Part shown: positions 1 through 10,795 of the stretch, in pieces
Layout: each line of letters starts with the position of its first letter
How positions within the stretch are numbered: position 1 is the first letter of the stretch
From: Aegilops tauschii subsp. strangulata
Lineage: Eukaryota > Streptophyta > Magnoliopsida > Poales > Poaceae
DNA length: 64,000 nucleotides
Assembly (NCBI RefSeq): GCF_002575655.3
Contig: NC_053040.3
Location: forward strand, 151,839,148-151,903,147
Reading direction: 5' to 3'
Notes under the pieces: model-generated
The model's database searches: none
Seen by the model: the letters and a program-made list of their open reading frames with translations, nothing else
Told to the model about the DNA's origin: nothing
Position numbers and translations under genes: made by a program

Positions 1-492
1 TTACAAAAACTAAGGTGAGACTTTTATCAATATCCTTGTGAAGCAACACCTTGATCACTATACCCTAGTTATATATCCTTCTTAGCAACTTTGTTATCTT
101 TTCTCGCTTCTGTATTCCGGTATCCCTATCATATCAATCATGGTGTCTAGACAAACAATGATGGATACTATATATTGAGTGGTTCAGGAGAGTATCTCTC
201 CATCGTTGGAGGAGAAAATCCCATTCTTGAACTATCTAGCACTTTGACATAATTTTTTGGTATACTCGTGAGCTACCTTTATGATCACCTGGTTATGGTA
301 ATGTTTGGCAACCCCAAAGTAACCATACCATATGAAAGTATACAATATTCTCATGGTCTAAAGACGTGAGTAAACCTTAACACATCATATGATAATATCG
401 GCAACATAGTGACAATGGGATCTCATAGCATATCATAACTTGGGTCGATCAAACATGATTGTTTTGCCAACAATGTTTTCTCATTATTGTCG
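1..492. repeat. Remnant of an older repeat (LTR-like), interrupted by the Athila-like element
   Basis: AT-rich sequence without a coding frame. It is contiguous with 8481-8709 once the 498-8475 insertion and one copy of its GCATC duplication are removed. The style resembles Triticeae LTR sequence on the minus strand, but I cannot name the family and its ends are not visible. Confidence 0.4.
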
Positions 493-497
493 GCATC

Positions 498-2023
498 TGA
501 TACGTCTCCAACGTATCTATAATTTTTGATTGTTCCATGTTGTTATATTATCATTCTTGGATATTTTGCAATCATTTTATAGCAACTTTATATCATTTTT
601 TGGGGACTAACCTATTAACATAGTGCCCAATGCCAGTTGTTGTTTTTTGCTTGTTTTTTTACATCGCAGAAAATCAATACCAAACGGAGTCCAAACACAA
701 CGAAACTTTTTGGAGAATTTTTCTGGACCAGAAGACACAAGATGGGCCAAAGAAGTACTAGAGGGGTGCCCCTAGGGGGGCACAACACCTTGGTGGCCTC
801 CAGCACCGCCTCTTCGCCCTATAAATACCCAAATATTCGAGAAACCCTAGGGGAGTCGACAAAACATAATTCCAGCCGCCGCAAGTTCCAGAACCACGAG
901 ATCTGATCTAGACACCATCACGGAGGGGTTCATCATCCTCATTGGTGCCTCTCCGATGACGCGTGAGTAGTTCATTGTAGACCTACGGGTCCGTAGGCAG
1001 TAGCTAGATGGCTTCTTCTCTCTTTTTGATTCTCGATACAATGGTCTCTTGGAGATCTACTTGATGTAACTCTTTTTGCGGTGTGTTTGTTGGGATCCGA
1101 TGAACTTTGAATTTATGATCAGATCTATTTTATCCATGAAAGTTGTTTGAGTTTTGATCTCTTATATGCATGATTACTTATAGCCTTGTATTTCTTCTTT
1201 GAATCTTTTGTTTAGTTAGGCTGACTAGATCGATTTTTCTTGCCATGGGAAGAGGTGCTTTGTGATGGGTTCGATCGTGCGGTGTTCTTTCCCAGTGACA
1301 GAAGGGCAGCAAGACACGTATTGATCGTTACTATTAAGGATAACAAGATGGGTTCTATTCCTACATTAATAGATATTGTCTACATCATGTCATCGTTCTT
1401 ATTGCATTACTCAGTTTCTCCATGAACTTATACACTAGATGCATGCTGGACAGCGGTCGATGTGTGGAGTAATAGTAGTAGATGCAGGCAGGAGTCGGTC
1501 TACTAATCTTGGACGTGATGCCTATATAATGATCATTGCCTAGATATCATCATAATTATTTGAAGTTCTATCAATTGCCCAACAGTAATTTGTTTACCTG
1601 CCGTATGCTATTTTCCTCGAGAGAAGCCACTAGTGAAATCTACGACCCCCGGGTCTATTCTTTATCATAATTTCTTCGAGATCTATTTTTAGTTGCTTTT
1701 GTTTTCAGATCTATTATTCTAAAAACCCAAAAATACCTTGCTGCACTTAGGCTTTATTTATTTTATTTTGTTTTATTGCGAGATCTATTTATCCAAAATC
1801 ATACAAACCAATCTATCTTTTACCCAAGATGGATTGACAACCCCTCTTACGCATTGGGTTGCAAGTATTTGTTCTTTGTGTGCAGGTACCGTTTACATAG
1901 TGTTGCTTGGTTCTCCTACTAGTTCGATAACCTTGGTTTCATCACTGAGGGAAATACCTACCGTAGTTGTGCTGCATCATCCCTTCCTCTTCAGGGAAAT
2001 ACTGACGCAGACACGAGCCATCA
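498..2023 (+). repeat. Left LTR of the Athila-like element (1526 bp)
   Basis: Starts TGATACGTCTCC and ends GAGCCATCA. It contains about 240 bp (roughly 780-1040) that are missing from the right copy. The same LTR family recurs inverted at 34794-36378. Confidence 0.88.
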
Positions 2024-2035
2024 AGAAAGGATTTC

Positions 2036-2053
2036 TGGCACCGTTGCCGGGGA
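2036..2053 (+). other. Primer binding site, tRNA-Asp type
   Basis: TGGCACCGTTGCCGGGGA lies 12 bp after the left LTR. It differs by one base from the TGGCGCCGTTGCCGGGGA site typical of Athila-type elements. This fixes the element as plus-strand. Confidence 0.75.
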
Positions 2054-2284
2054 GACATCATCAACATCTATCAGGTTCCTAATCACAAATCTCATCTCCT
2101 TGCAATTTAAATTATTTTCCATTTGCCTCTCGTTTTCATCTCCCCCACTTCACAAAAATTTGTCGTTTTATTCACCCTCTTTTTGTTCTCCTTTTTCTCG
2201 TCAGATCTCTAGTTCGCTATCTCTACTTGTGTTACTGTGTGCCTTCTATTTGCTTAAATCTTTGCTTGCTAATAATCTATTGAT

Positions 2285-3021
2285 ATGGATCCTCATCAAC
2301 TTGCTAATCTTTTCAAAAGATCCAATTATGATGAACCAATTGATAGTGAATTGAGTTCACTAGATTATCTTTATGAAGTTTTCCTTGAGATTCATGAATC
2401 TGAAAATTGTGATGAAGTGTTAAACGAAGGAATTTATAAAGTGATTCATGATAGCTCCTTGAATGAAAAGCATAATTGGAATGATGTTATTATAAATTCT
2501 ATTAATGTCAATTGTGTTAATTATATGCAAAACCCCAAGCTTGGGATGCTAATTTTGATATGTCCACTACTTATTGTAATGACCATTTATTTAAGCCTCA
2601 TGATGAATATGAAATTGATAATAATGTTTGCAATAATATTGAAAGTGTGTTTGGAACAGCGTGAACTCTAGGTAAAAATAATCCCACTATTTTGGAAGAG
2701 TGTCAACTTTGCATGCATGTGGATCATGAAGAGAATATTTTACATGATAGTTATATTATTGAATTTGAATATGATACCAGATGTAATTATTATGAGAGAG
2801 GAAAATATCGTTGTAGAAATTTTCATGTTACTAGATTACCTCTCGTTATGTTGAGATCGTCAATGTTCTATTCCTCTTCTTTGCATATGCTAGTTTTTGC
2901 TTGCCATGATAATATGTTTGCTTATAAAATTCCTATGCATAGGAAGTATGCTAGACTTAAATATTATTTTCACATGCTATATGATGCTCTCTTTGTGCTT
3001 CGAATCTTGTCTTTCATGTGA
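2285..3021 (+). pseudogene. Broken leader ORF of the non-autonomous Athila-like element
   Basis: An AUG at 2285 opens a frame beginning MDPHQLANLFKRSNYDEP, rich in Asp, Glu and Asn and without a recognised domain. The reading shifts frame near 2545. A continuing frame then meets a stop near 2670 and resumes to 3021 with a Cys/His-containing stretch (CQLCMHVDHEENIL) and a hydrophobic end. The two parts together would be about 240 residues. Similar leader ORFs occur in Triticeae non-autonomous Gypsy elements, but I know of no function. It lacks CCHC, protease or RT motifs. It is decayed here. Confidence 0.5.
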
Positions 3022-5065
3022 GCATCATTGAAATCTCCAAGGCTATCTTGTCGGGAGGCAACCCAACGAATAAAATTTATTTTTGCCTTTTTCTTTCTGT
3101 TCTTGAGTGTTTGCACAATTATGCTACTGTTATGATTGTGTTTTTCATGTTTTAATTAGTGTTCGTGCCAAATAAAGCCTTTGGGATCATGTTGGGTGCT
3201 AGTTGATTTGATCTTGTTGAAAAAGGGAAACTTTGCGCGCCAGTAATAGAATTATTAAAAATCACAGAAGGGTGATAAAATTCTGAAATTTTTACATAAG
3301 ATTTATATACAAATTTCCTACATTATCCTAAATTTGCAGAATTTTTGGAGTTACATAAGTATTCGAAGTTTTCATATTGTTACACATTGTTCTGTTTTTG
3401 CCAGATTCTGTTTTCTTTGCGTTGTGTGCTTATTTTGATGAATCTATGGACTTTATCGGGGGGTATAAGCCATAGAAAAGTTGGAATACAGGGTAGAGAT
3501 AATGCAAAAAATAAAATATGAATGGGTTTGCAACAGTACTTAGAGTAGTGATTTGCTTTTTTATACTAACGGATCTCACGAAGGTTTTGTTGAGTTTTGT
3601 GTGATTGAAGTTTTCAAGTTTTGGGTGAGATCACAATGGATGAAGGAATAATGAGTAAGAAGAGCCTAAGCTTGGGGATTCCCCATGGCACCCCAAGTTA
3701 TTATCCAAAGAGGAACAAGCAACTAAGCTTGGGGATGCCCCGAGTGGCATCCCTCTTTCTACTAACGACCATCGGTATTTTACTTGGAGCTATATTTTCA
3801 TTCATCACATATCATGATTTTTTTGGAGCGTCTTGTATTATATGAGTCTTTGCTTGTTTTACTTTTTAGTTTGTGTCATCTATCCTTACTAGACACACCT
3901 ATTTGAGAGACCCCAAATTATGCTATGATTTGTTAGAATTGCTCTATGTGCTTCCCTTAAAAATGTTGAGCTATGGAATTGCTCTAGTGCTTCACTTATA
4001 TCTTTTTGAGCAAGGTGTGCTTTAATATTTTTGAAGAAATTCTCTCATGCTTCACTTAGATTTATTTGAGAATTAGTAAAATTTTGAAGAAATTCTCTCA
4101 TGCTTCACTTATATTATTTTGAGAGAAGAAAAATTTTATGCTCATGTTCTTCACTTAGATTTGTTTGAGCTTATTAAAAGCAACTTATGAAATTAGTCCC
4201 AAAGTGACAGATATTCAAGAGGGATATAATAAAAACTTTCATGAAGATCATTGGACAAAAAAAACTTGATTCTTTGTATAGTTTTGAGATATGATGATAG
4301 TGATATGTGAGTCATGTTGGTGAGTAATTATGCTTTAGTAAGAATATTGGTGTTAAGGTTTGTGATTCCCTATGCAAGCACGAAAGTCAATAGTTATGCA
4401 ATGAAATTGCATCCTACTTGTGTTGGATTATTCGGTGTTAGTTATTCTTAATGCTCGCGTATGTGATTTTTTGTTTCTTGGTTGGTTGCTTCTCAGTCTT
4501 TTGCTAGCCTCCACTTGTACTAAGTAGAATTACTACTTGTGCACCCAAAACCCTTTAAACCAGTTTTGCCACATGAGTCCATCATACCTACCTATATGTG
4601 GTATTTCCGTGCCGTTCTAAGAAAATTTGTATGTGCCGTCTCTAATTTTCAAAATAAATTTCCTTTTTGTGTGCTCGTACCGCTCATGAAGCGGCTGGGC
4701 GTGGCCAATATTTTCTATTCTAGATGTGTTATTCTTAAGATGAGTGTTTATTCACTTGTCATTGCACGAGAGTATGGCAAAGGTATTAGGGATGCCCAGT
4801 GCCGAAATGAAAAATAAATTTACTTTATGTTGTCAAATAATAAATTCCTTGGAAAGTGTTGGTATGAAAGGCGCCCGTGGATACGACTAGCCATGGAAAG
4901 TGAAAGAATGGTGGAAAAAGGAATAAACTTTATTTACTATTTGGGAACCGCCTATGATATATCTAGCATGGAAAGTGTTGGGAATTACTAGGTCGTTTTC
5001 ATTGATGGGAAAAGTATGCCTCTCAAAATGTTTTATCTCTATTTTTCCGTTTTGAGCTCTGGCAC
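3022..5065 (+). repeat. Non-coding interior of the Athila-like element
   Basis: AT-rich, no coding frame of note. Imperfect short repeats of TTCTCTCATGCTTCACTTA occur at about 4030-4170 and the AAGCTTGGGGAT phrase occurs twice near 3670 and 3724. It continues directly into 6764 when the solo LTR is removed. Confidence 0.7.
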
Positions 5066-6758
5066 TGTTGGGGAACGTAGTAATTTCAACAGTTTTCCTA
5101 CGCACACGCAAGATCATGGTGATGCATAGCAACGAGAGGTGAGAATGTTGTCTACGTACCCTCGTAGATCGTAAGCGGAAGCGTTATGACAACGCGGTTG
5201 ATGTAGTCGTACGTCTTCACGATCGACCGATCCTAGTACCGAAAGTATGGCACCTCCGCGATCTGCACACGTTCGGCTCGGTGACGTCCCACGAACTCAT
5301 GATCCAGCAGAGTGTCGAGGGAGAACTTCGTCAGCACGAAGGCGTGATGATGGTGATGATGAAGCTACCGGTGCAGGGCTTCGCCTAAGCACTGCAACGA
5401 TATGACCGAGGTGGATTATGGTGGAGGGGGGCACCGCACATGGCTGGAAACAATCAACTTGTGTGTCCTAGGGTGCCCCCTTGCCCCGTATATAAAGGAG
5501 CAAGGGGGAGGCCGGCCGGCCCTTGGGGTGCGCCAGGAGAGGAGTCCTCCTAGTAGGAGTAGGACTAACCTTTCCTACTCCTACTAGGAGGGGGAAAGGA
5601 AGGAGGAGAGGGAGAAGGAAAGGGGGGCGCCGCCCCCCTTCCCTAGTCCAATTCGGACCAGAGGGGGAGGCGCGCGCGGCCTGCCCTGGTCGGCCCTCTC
5701 TGTCTCCACTAAGGCCCATGTGGCCCATTAGTTCTCCCGGGGGGTTCCGATAACCCTCCGGCACTCCGATAACTATCCGGTAACCCCCGGAACACTTCCG
5801 GTGTCCGAATATAGTCGTCCAATATATCAATCCTTATGTCTCGACCATTTTGAGACTCCTCGTCATGTCCGTGATCACATCCGGGACTCCGAACTATCTT
5901 TGGTACCTCAAAACACATAAATGCATAATACCGATCGTCACCGAACGTTAAGCGTGCGGACCCTACGGGTTCGAGAACTATGTAGACATGACCAAGACAC
6001 GTCTCCGGTCAATAACCAATAGCGGAATCTGGATGTTCATATTGGCTCCCACATATTCTACGAAGATCTTTATCGGTCAAACCGCATAACAACATACGTT
6101 GTTCCCTTTGTCATCGGTATGTTACTTGCCCGAGATTCGATCGTCGGTATCACCAGACCTAGTTCAATCTCGTTACCGGCAAGTCTCTTTACTCATTCCG
6201 TAATGTATCATCCCGCAACTAACTCATTAGTTACATTGCTTAGAGGGCCCAGAGATACCTCTCCGACAATCGGAGTGAAAAATCCTAATCTTGATCTATG
6301 CCAACTCAACAAACACCATCAGAGACACCTGTAGAGCATCTTTATAATCACCCAGTTACGTTGTGACGTTTGATAGCACACTAAGTGTTCCTTCGGTATT
6401 CGGAAGTTGCATAATCTCATAGTCATGGGAACATGTATAAGTCATGAAGAAAGCAGTAGCAATAAACTAGACGATCATAGTGCTGCTAACGGATGGGTCT
6501 TGTCCATCACATCATTCTCTAATGATGTGATCCCGTTCATCAAATGACAACACATGTCTATGGCTAGGAAACTTAACCATCTTTGATTAACGAGCTAGTC
6601 TAGTAGAGGCATACTAGGGACACTCTGTTTGTCTATGTATTCACACATGTACTAAGTCTCCGGTTAATACAATTCTAGCATGAATAATAAACATTTATCA
6701 TGATATAAGCAAGTATAAATAAGAACTTTATTATTGCCTCTAGGGCATATTTCCTTTA
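5066..6758 (-). mobile_element. Solo LTR of WIS/BARE1-type Copia
   Basis: Begins TGTTGGGGAACGTAG and ends with GCCTCTAGGGCATATTTCC, the reverse complement of the start of Angela/BARE1/WIS LTRs. The 1693-bp length fits that family. A perfect duplication GGCAC lies at 5061-5065 and 6759-6763. No interior sequence or second LTR is present, so it is a solo LTR left by recombination. Its last bases are CTTTA rather than CAACA, as in the WIS variant whose LTR starts TAAAGG or TGAAGG. Confidence 0.93.
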
Positions 6759-6763
6759 GGCAC

Positions 6764-7191
6764 CTCTACAAATCCCTACTTCCCTCTGCGAAGGGCCTTT
6801 CTATTTATTTTATGCAATTTTTATTTTTATTTGAGTCTCCATCTTCTCTTATAAAGCACCAACTAAGGGGCACTATGATCGTACTTGAGCATTGGATGTA
6901 GCTAATGTACGAGTGTGTTTCACGAATGGATAAATGATTGAGCATGATGGGCTAGGGATAACTTGCTTTAGCATTGATATTTTGAAAGACTTGGTTGCTT
7001 GTTGATATGCTTGAGTATTGAAATCTTCATGTCAAAACTAGAGTATTGCTTTGAATCATATAAAAGTTCATATGTCCATTCTAAAAAAGAAAACAATATG
7101 TGATGAACATGTTAGGCAGCATTCCACATGAAAAATTCTGTTTTTATCATTTACCTACTCGAGGACGAGCAGGAATTAAACTTGGGAATGC
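6764..7191 (+). repeat. 3' interior of the Athila-like element with polypurine-like end
   Basis: Continuation of 3022-5065. It ends with a CTCGAGGACGAGCAG stretch and an AAACTTGGGAATGC purine-rich segment just before the right LTR, the usual place of the polypurine tract. Confidence 0.7.
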
Positions 7192-8475
7192 TGATACATC
7201 TCCAACATATCTATAATATTTTATTGTTCCATGTTGTTATATTATCATTCTTGGATGTTTTACAATCATTTTATAGCAAATTTATATCATTTTTTGGGAC
7301 TAACCTATTGACATAGTGCCCAGTGCCAGTTGTTGTTTTTTTGCTTGTTTTTTTACTTTGCAGAAAATCAATACCAAACGGAGTCCAAACGTAGCGAAAC
7401 TTTTTGGAGATTTTTTCTGGACCAAAAGACACAATATGGGCCAAAGAAGTACCAGAGGGGTGCCCCGAGGGGGGTACAACCCACCTGGGTGCGCATGGTC
7501 TCTTGGAGATCTATTTGATGTAACTCTTTTTGCGGTGTGTTTGTTGGGATCCGATGAACTTTGAATTTATGATCAGGTCTATTTTATCCATGAAAGTTAT
7601 TTGAGTTTTGATCTCTTATATGCATGATTACTTATAGCCTCGTATTTCTTCTTCGAATCTTTGGTTTAGTTAGGCCGACTAGATCGATTTTTCTTGCCAT
7701 GGGAAGAGGTGCTTTGTGATGGGTTCGATCGTGCGGTGTTCTTTCCGAGTGACAGAAGGGGTAGTAAGACACGTATTGATCGTTGCTATTAAGGATAACA
7801 AGATGGGGTCTATTCCTACATGAATAGATCTTGTCTACATCATGTCATCGTTCTTATTGCATTACTCCGTTTCTCCATGAACGTAATACACTAGATGCAT
7901 GGTGGATAGCGGTCTATGTGTGGAGTAATAGTAGTAGATGCAGGCAGGAGTCGGTCTACTAATCTTGGACGTGATGCCTATGTAATGAGCATTGCCTGGA
8001 TATCATAATTATTTGAAGTTCTATCAATTGCCCAACAGTAATTTTTTTACCCGCCGTATGCTATTTTTCTCGAGAGAAGCCACTAGTGAAATATATGGCC
8101 CATGGGTCTATTCTTTATCATATTTGCTTCGAGATCTATTTTTATTTTCTTTTTTTCAGATCTATTATTTTAAAAACCCAAAAATACCTTGCTGCAATTT
8201 TTCTTTATTTATTTTATTTTGTTTCATTGCGAGATCTATTTATCCAAAAATCATACAAACCAATCTATCTTTTACCCGAGAGGGATTGACAACCCCTCTT
8301 ACGCGTCGGGTTGCAAGTATTTGTTCTTTGTGTGCAGGTACCGTTTACATAGTGTTGCTTCGTTCTCCTACTGGTTCGATAACCTTGGTTTCATCACTGA
8401 GGGAAATACCTACCGTAGCTGTGCTGCATCATCCCTACCTCTTCGGGGAAATACTGACGTGGACATGAGCCATCA
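7192..8475 (+). repeat. Right LTR of the Athila-like element (1284 bp, internally deleted)
   Basis: Starts TGATACATCTCC and ends GAGCCATCA, followed by GCATC. Relative to the left LTR about 240 bp are missing at about 7489, where a GTACAACCCACC stretch joins directly to ATGGTCTCTTGGAG. Confidence 0.88.
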
Positions 8476-8480
8476 GCATC

Positions 8481-8709
8481 CTTGTTACTCTTAGCAATGC
8501 CATATGTTTAGGAAAGTTGGATCATCAATAATACATGAGCAAGTTCTAGAGGCAACACTAGGGATCTTCTTGGTGTTTATTTCTCACACCTACAATTGAT
8601 TCTTCCTGTGAATCTCATATACAAGAACCATTGAAATTATAGGATAGAAATAGAAATTTAAATTATTAACACATAAATAGGAATAACAACATTTTACTAA
8701 TGCTTCTAT
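8481..8709. repeat. Remnant of older repeat, left flank of CACTA 1
   Basis: AT-rich, no ORF. Contiguous with 1-492 across the Athila-like insertion. Confidence 0.4.
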
Positions 8710-8869
8710 CACTACTGTAGGATGCTGCTAACGTGACACTACGATCAGAGACCCTTCGACGAAACTGTGTGTGATGCAATAATCACAAACGATGATGTAA
8801 AAAACCGTCAAAGAAGATGCAAAACTTTTGATATGACAGATGATCAAACACGGTTCAGAATTGAGTTGC

Positions 8870-9135
8870 GTGTGTGATGAGGGGCATACGGTTCAGTTCA
8901 ATGAACTATTTGTGATGAGGCAAAAGAACAGAAACGGGCAGCCAGATGAAGGTGTGTGCGATATACAGCATACGGCTCACTTGGATGGACTGTTTGTGAT
9001 TAGGCAACACAAAAGAAACGGTTAGCCAGATTAAGGTGTGTGCGATATACGACATACGGTTCACTCGGATGAACTGTTTGCTTTGAGCCAAGAGAACAGA
9101 AACGGTTCAATTTAACAAGATGTGTGTGTTGTGCG
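8870..9135. repeat. CACTA subterminal tandem repeats, about 84-bp unit
   Basis: Copies begin with GTGTGTG(C/A)GAT near 8870, 8952 and 9036, with a partial start near 9121. Each carries a CATACGGTTCA-like word and a GAAACGG word. Such subterminal repeats are the expected transposase-binding region. Confidence 0.75.
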
Positions 9136-9149
9136 TTGGGATTGCATAC

Positions 9150-9179
9150 AGAACAACAACAACAACAACAACAACAACA
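9150..9179. repeat. (AAC)n microsatellite
   Basis: About nine AAC units in a row, between the subterminal repeats and the exonuclease pseudogene. Confidence 0.9.
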
Positions 9180-9391
9180 TAGACACACTTATAAGGACAT
9201 GGTTGCATAACCAAATTAAACATCCAATTACATAGGTGGCTACTACAACCATGGCATTTTCACACACCAAAGTAAACTATTACATGCATAATTACATAGG
9301 TGGCTACTACACACATGACATTTCCACAAACCAAAGTAAACTATATATTACATGCATGATTAACTAGGATAAATGATCATCTGATCATCAT

Positions 9392-10080
9392 CTACTTCTT
9401 GTGACGCTTGCTTTGCTTGTGGCTCGATCTGGCCTCGTCGATCTCCGTAACAAGGCACTTCCTCATGTCAACGATTCGCCTGTGCATCTCGTAGCATGTG
9501 TACACCCTCTTGTCCGCGAACCTGAGGTGAGGTTCATCCAGTTGCCGCATCCAGGCCCCGTGCCAGGATACGGGACGTGTTCTGTTGGCATCCTGCTTCA
9601 GCTTTCCGTAGTATGGGTCGATGATGGCCGAGGCGAGTTCAACCAGGGAGTCCTTCTTCGTGCTGCCCCAGACCCTGTAGTGCTAACGGATTTTGACAAG
9701 GTTCTCACAGGCCAAGCCCGTAACCCTGAGCGCTTTTACATCGTCGGTGGTTTCCATCATGGCGAACTTGTAGTTGGTGCTATTGACAAACCTGGTGAAA
9801 CGGTCGCAAGGCTCTGTGGCCATGCAGTAGTGGTAGATGAGGACATGATGGCGCACGCACAACTGGGCGACGGCAACCTTCTGATCTATGTTGGGACGAC
9901 CGGCGGTGTACTGGAGGTCGATGCCGACCACCTTGTACTTGTCTTGAGCAAGCAACTACTCAACGGTGTTGATGTAGTCATCCACCACGGCTAGTTGGTG
10001 TACACCACCGAGAGATCCGTCTCCCTCGCGTGGGTCTCCACTTTATGCTCGCCGAACTCCATTGGAGCACTGCTAGACAT
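9392..10080 (-). pseudogene. Broken WRN/DnaQ-like 3'-5' exonuclease domain gene
   Basis: Read on the minus strand from an ATG at 10080, the frame opens MSSSAPMEFGEHKVETHARE. After a frameshift near 9990 it continues AVVDDYINTVE, then VVGIDLQYT, QKVAVAQLCV, NYKFAMMETTDDVKAL, SLVELASAIIDPYYGKLK, WMRQLDEPHLRFADK and VYTCYEMHRRIVDMRKCL, ending in a basic tail at 9392. This matches plant RNase-H-fold 3'-5' exonuclease domain proteins of Werner type, about 225 residues. Two in-frame TAG stops (after NTVE near 9970 and after NLVKIR near 9683) and the frameshift make it a pseudogene. The exo I motif reads DLQ where D-x-E is expected and the late acidic residue before the YTCYEM block appears replaced. 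Such copies are commonly carried by Triticeae CACTA elements, which is family knowledge. Confidence 0.75.
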
Positions 10081-10795
10081 CCCCTCTCTATGTGTCGTCG
10101 TGGGTGTGCTTGTTGTGTTGTGGGGCGCGATCGAAAGGTTGAAGATACTAAGGTTACAATGGCCGCGGGAATTAAAGGGGAAGCCGGACAGCCTGGAATA
10201 TCGGCACGCCCTGATGGCAGTTCTAATTTGTAGCGCGTAACTCCATCGTGCAGCACGTAACTGCATCGCGTGGCAACGCGCGCGGTGCAACCGCATGCAT
10301 ATGGGGGCCCCGACGTGATCGTGCGTAGGCCCAACCGCTGGAAGAGCGTGCGCGGAGGGACGCGAGCAGAGCGCTCCACGGTTTCCTCAACGACGAGCAA
10401 CCATATATATGCATATAGCAGTTGAACACGCAAGGAAAAGCTGTCCACAAGCCGAGCGCGCCGACGGACGCGAGCAGAGCGAGCCGCGGCGCCTAACGGC
10501 GAGCAGAGCTTGCCGAGGGACGCGAGCAGAGGCCGGCACAATGATACGTGGCAAATAAGACAAACTGTGGGCAAACACTTGCTGGTATATAACCGTTTGC
10601 GATTGATGAATTCATCACTGACGGGTTACCTAGTGCGGTCCGTGTGTGTTGTGATATGCTCTGTCTGCAGAACATCTATGCTCTATGTACAGAAGAAAAA
10701 CATATATATACTTGTAGCATGACATGATTGCGATACCAAATTAAACATCCAATTACGCTATATAACAAATACCATAAATATTGCAAGGTTCAAAT
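10081..10795. other. Spacer between exonuclease and F-box pseudogenes
   Basis: GC-rich to about 10540, with the word GCGAGCAGAG repeated near 10360, 10470, 10500 and 10520. Around 10720-10760 is an approximately 40-bp segment (ACCAAATTAAACATCCAATTAC) also found at about 9200-9240, so both pseudogenes have the same short sequence beyond their 3' ends. No gene was recognised. Confidence 0.5.

Larger units (their letters stand above)
498..8475 (+). mobile_element. Non-autonomous Athila-like Gypsy LTR retrotransposon
   Basis: Two LTRs (498-2023 and 7192-8475) begin TGATACRTCTCCAAC and end in CA. A perfect 5-bp target-site duplication GCATC lies at 493-497 and 8476-8480. The primer site after the left LTR matches the tRNA-Asp type used by Athila elements. 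The interior has no gag-pol, only a broken leader ORF and long AT-rich sequence, so the element needed proteins from elsewhere. Internal stretches around 3660-3750 repeat the phrase AAGCTTGGGGAT, which I associate with this group. A WIS/BARE-like solo LTR sits inside at 5066-6758. The LTRs differ at roughly a dozen sites in the first 210 bp, so this is older than the Angela and Tekay insertions. Confidence 0.9.

Noticed and set aside
5402..5830. Frames in the GC-rich part of the WIS-type solo LTR
   Set aside because: LTR sequence without interior; chance openings.
9401..9994. 197-codon plus-strand frame
   Set aside because: It is the antisense of the exonuclease pseudogene, whose protein text is clear on the minus strand.
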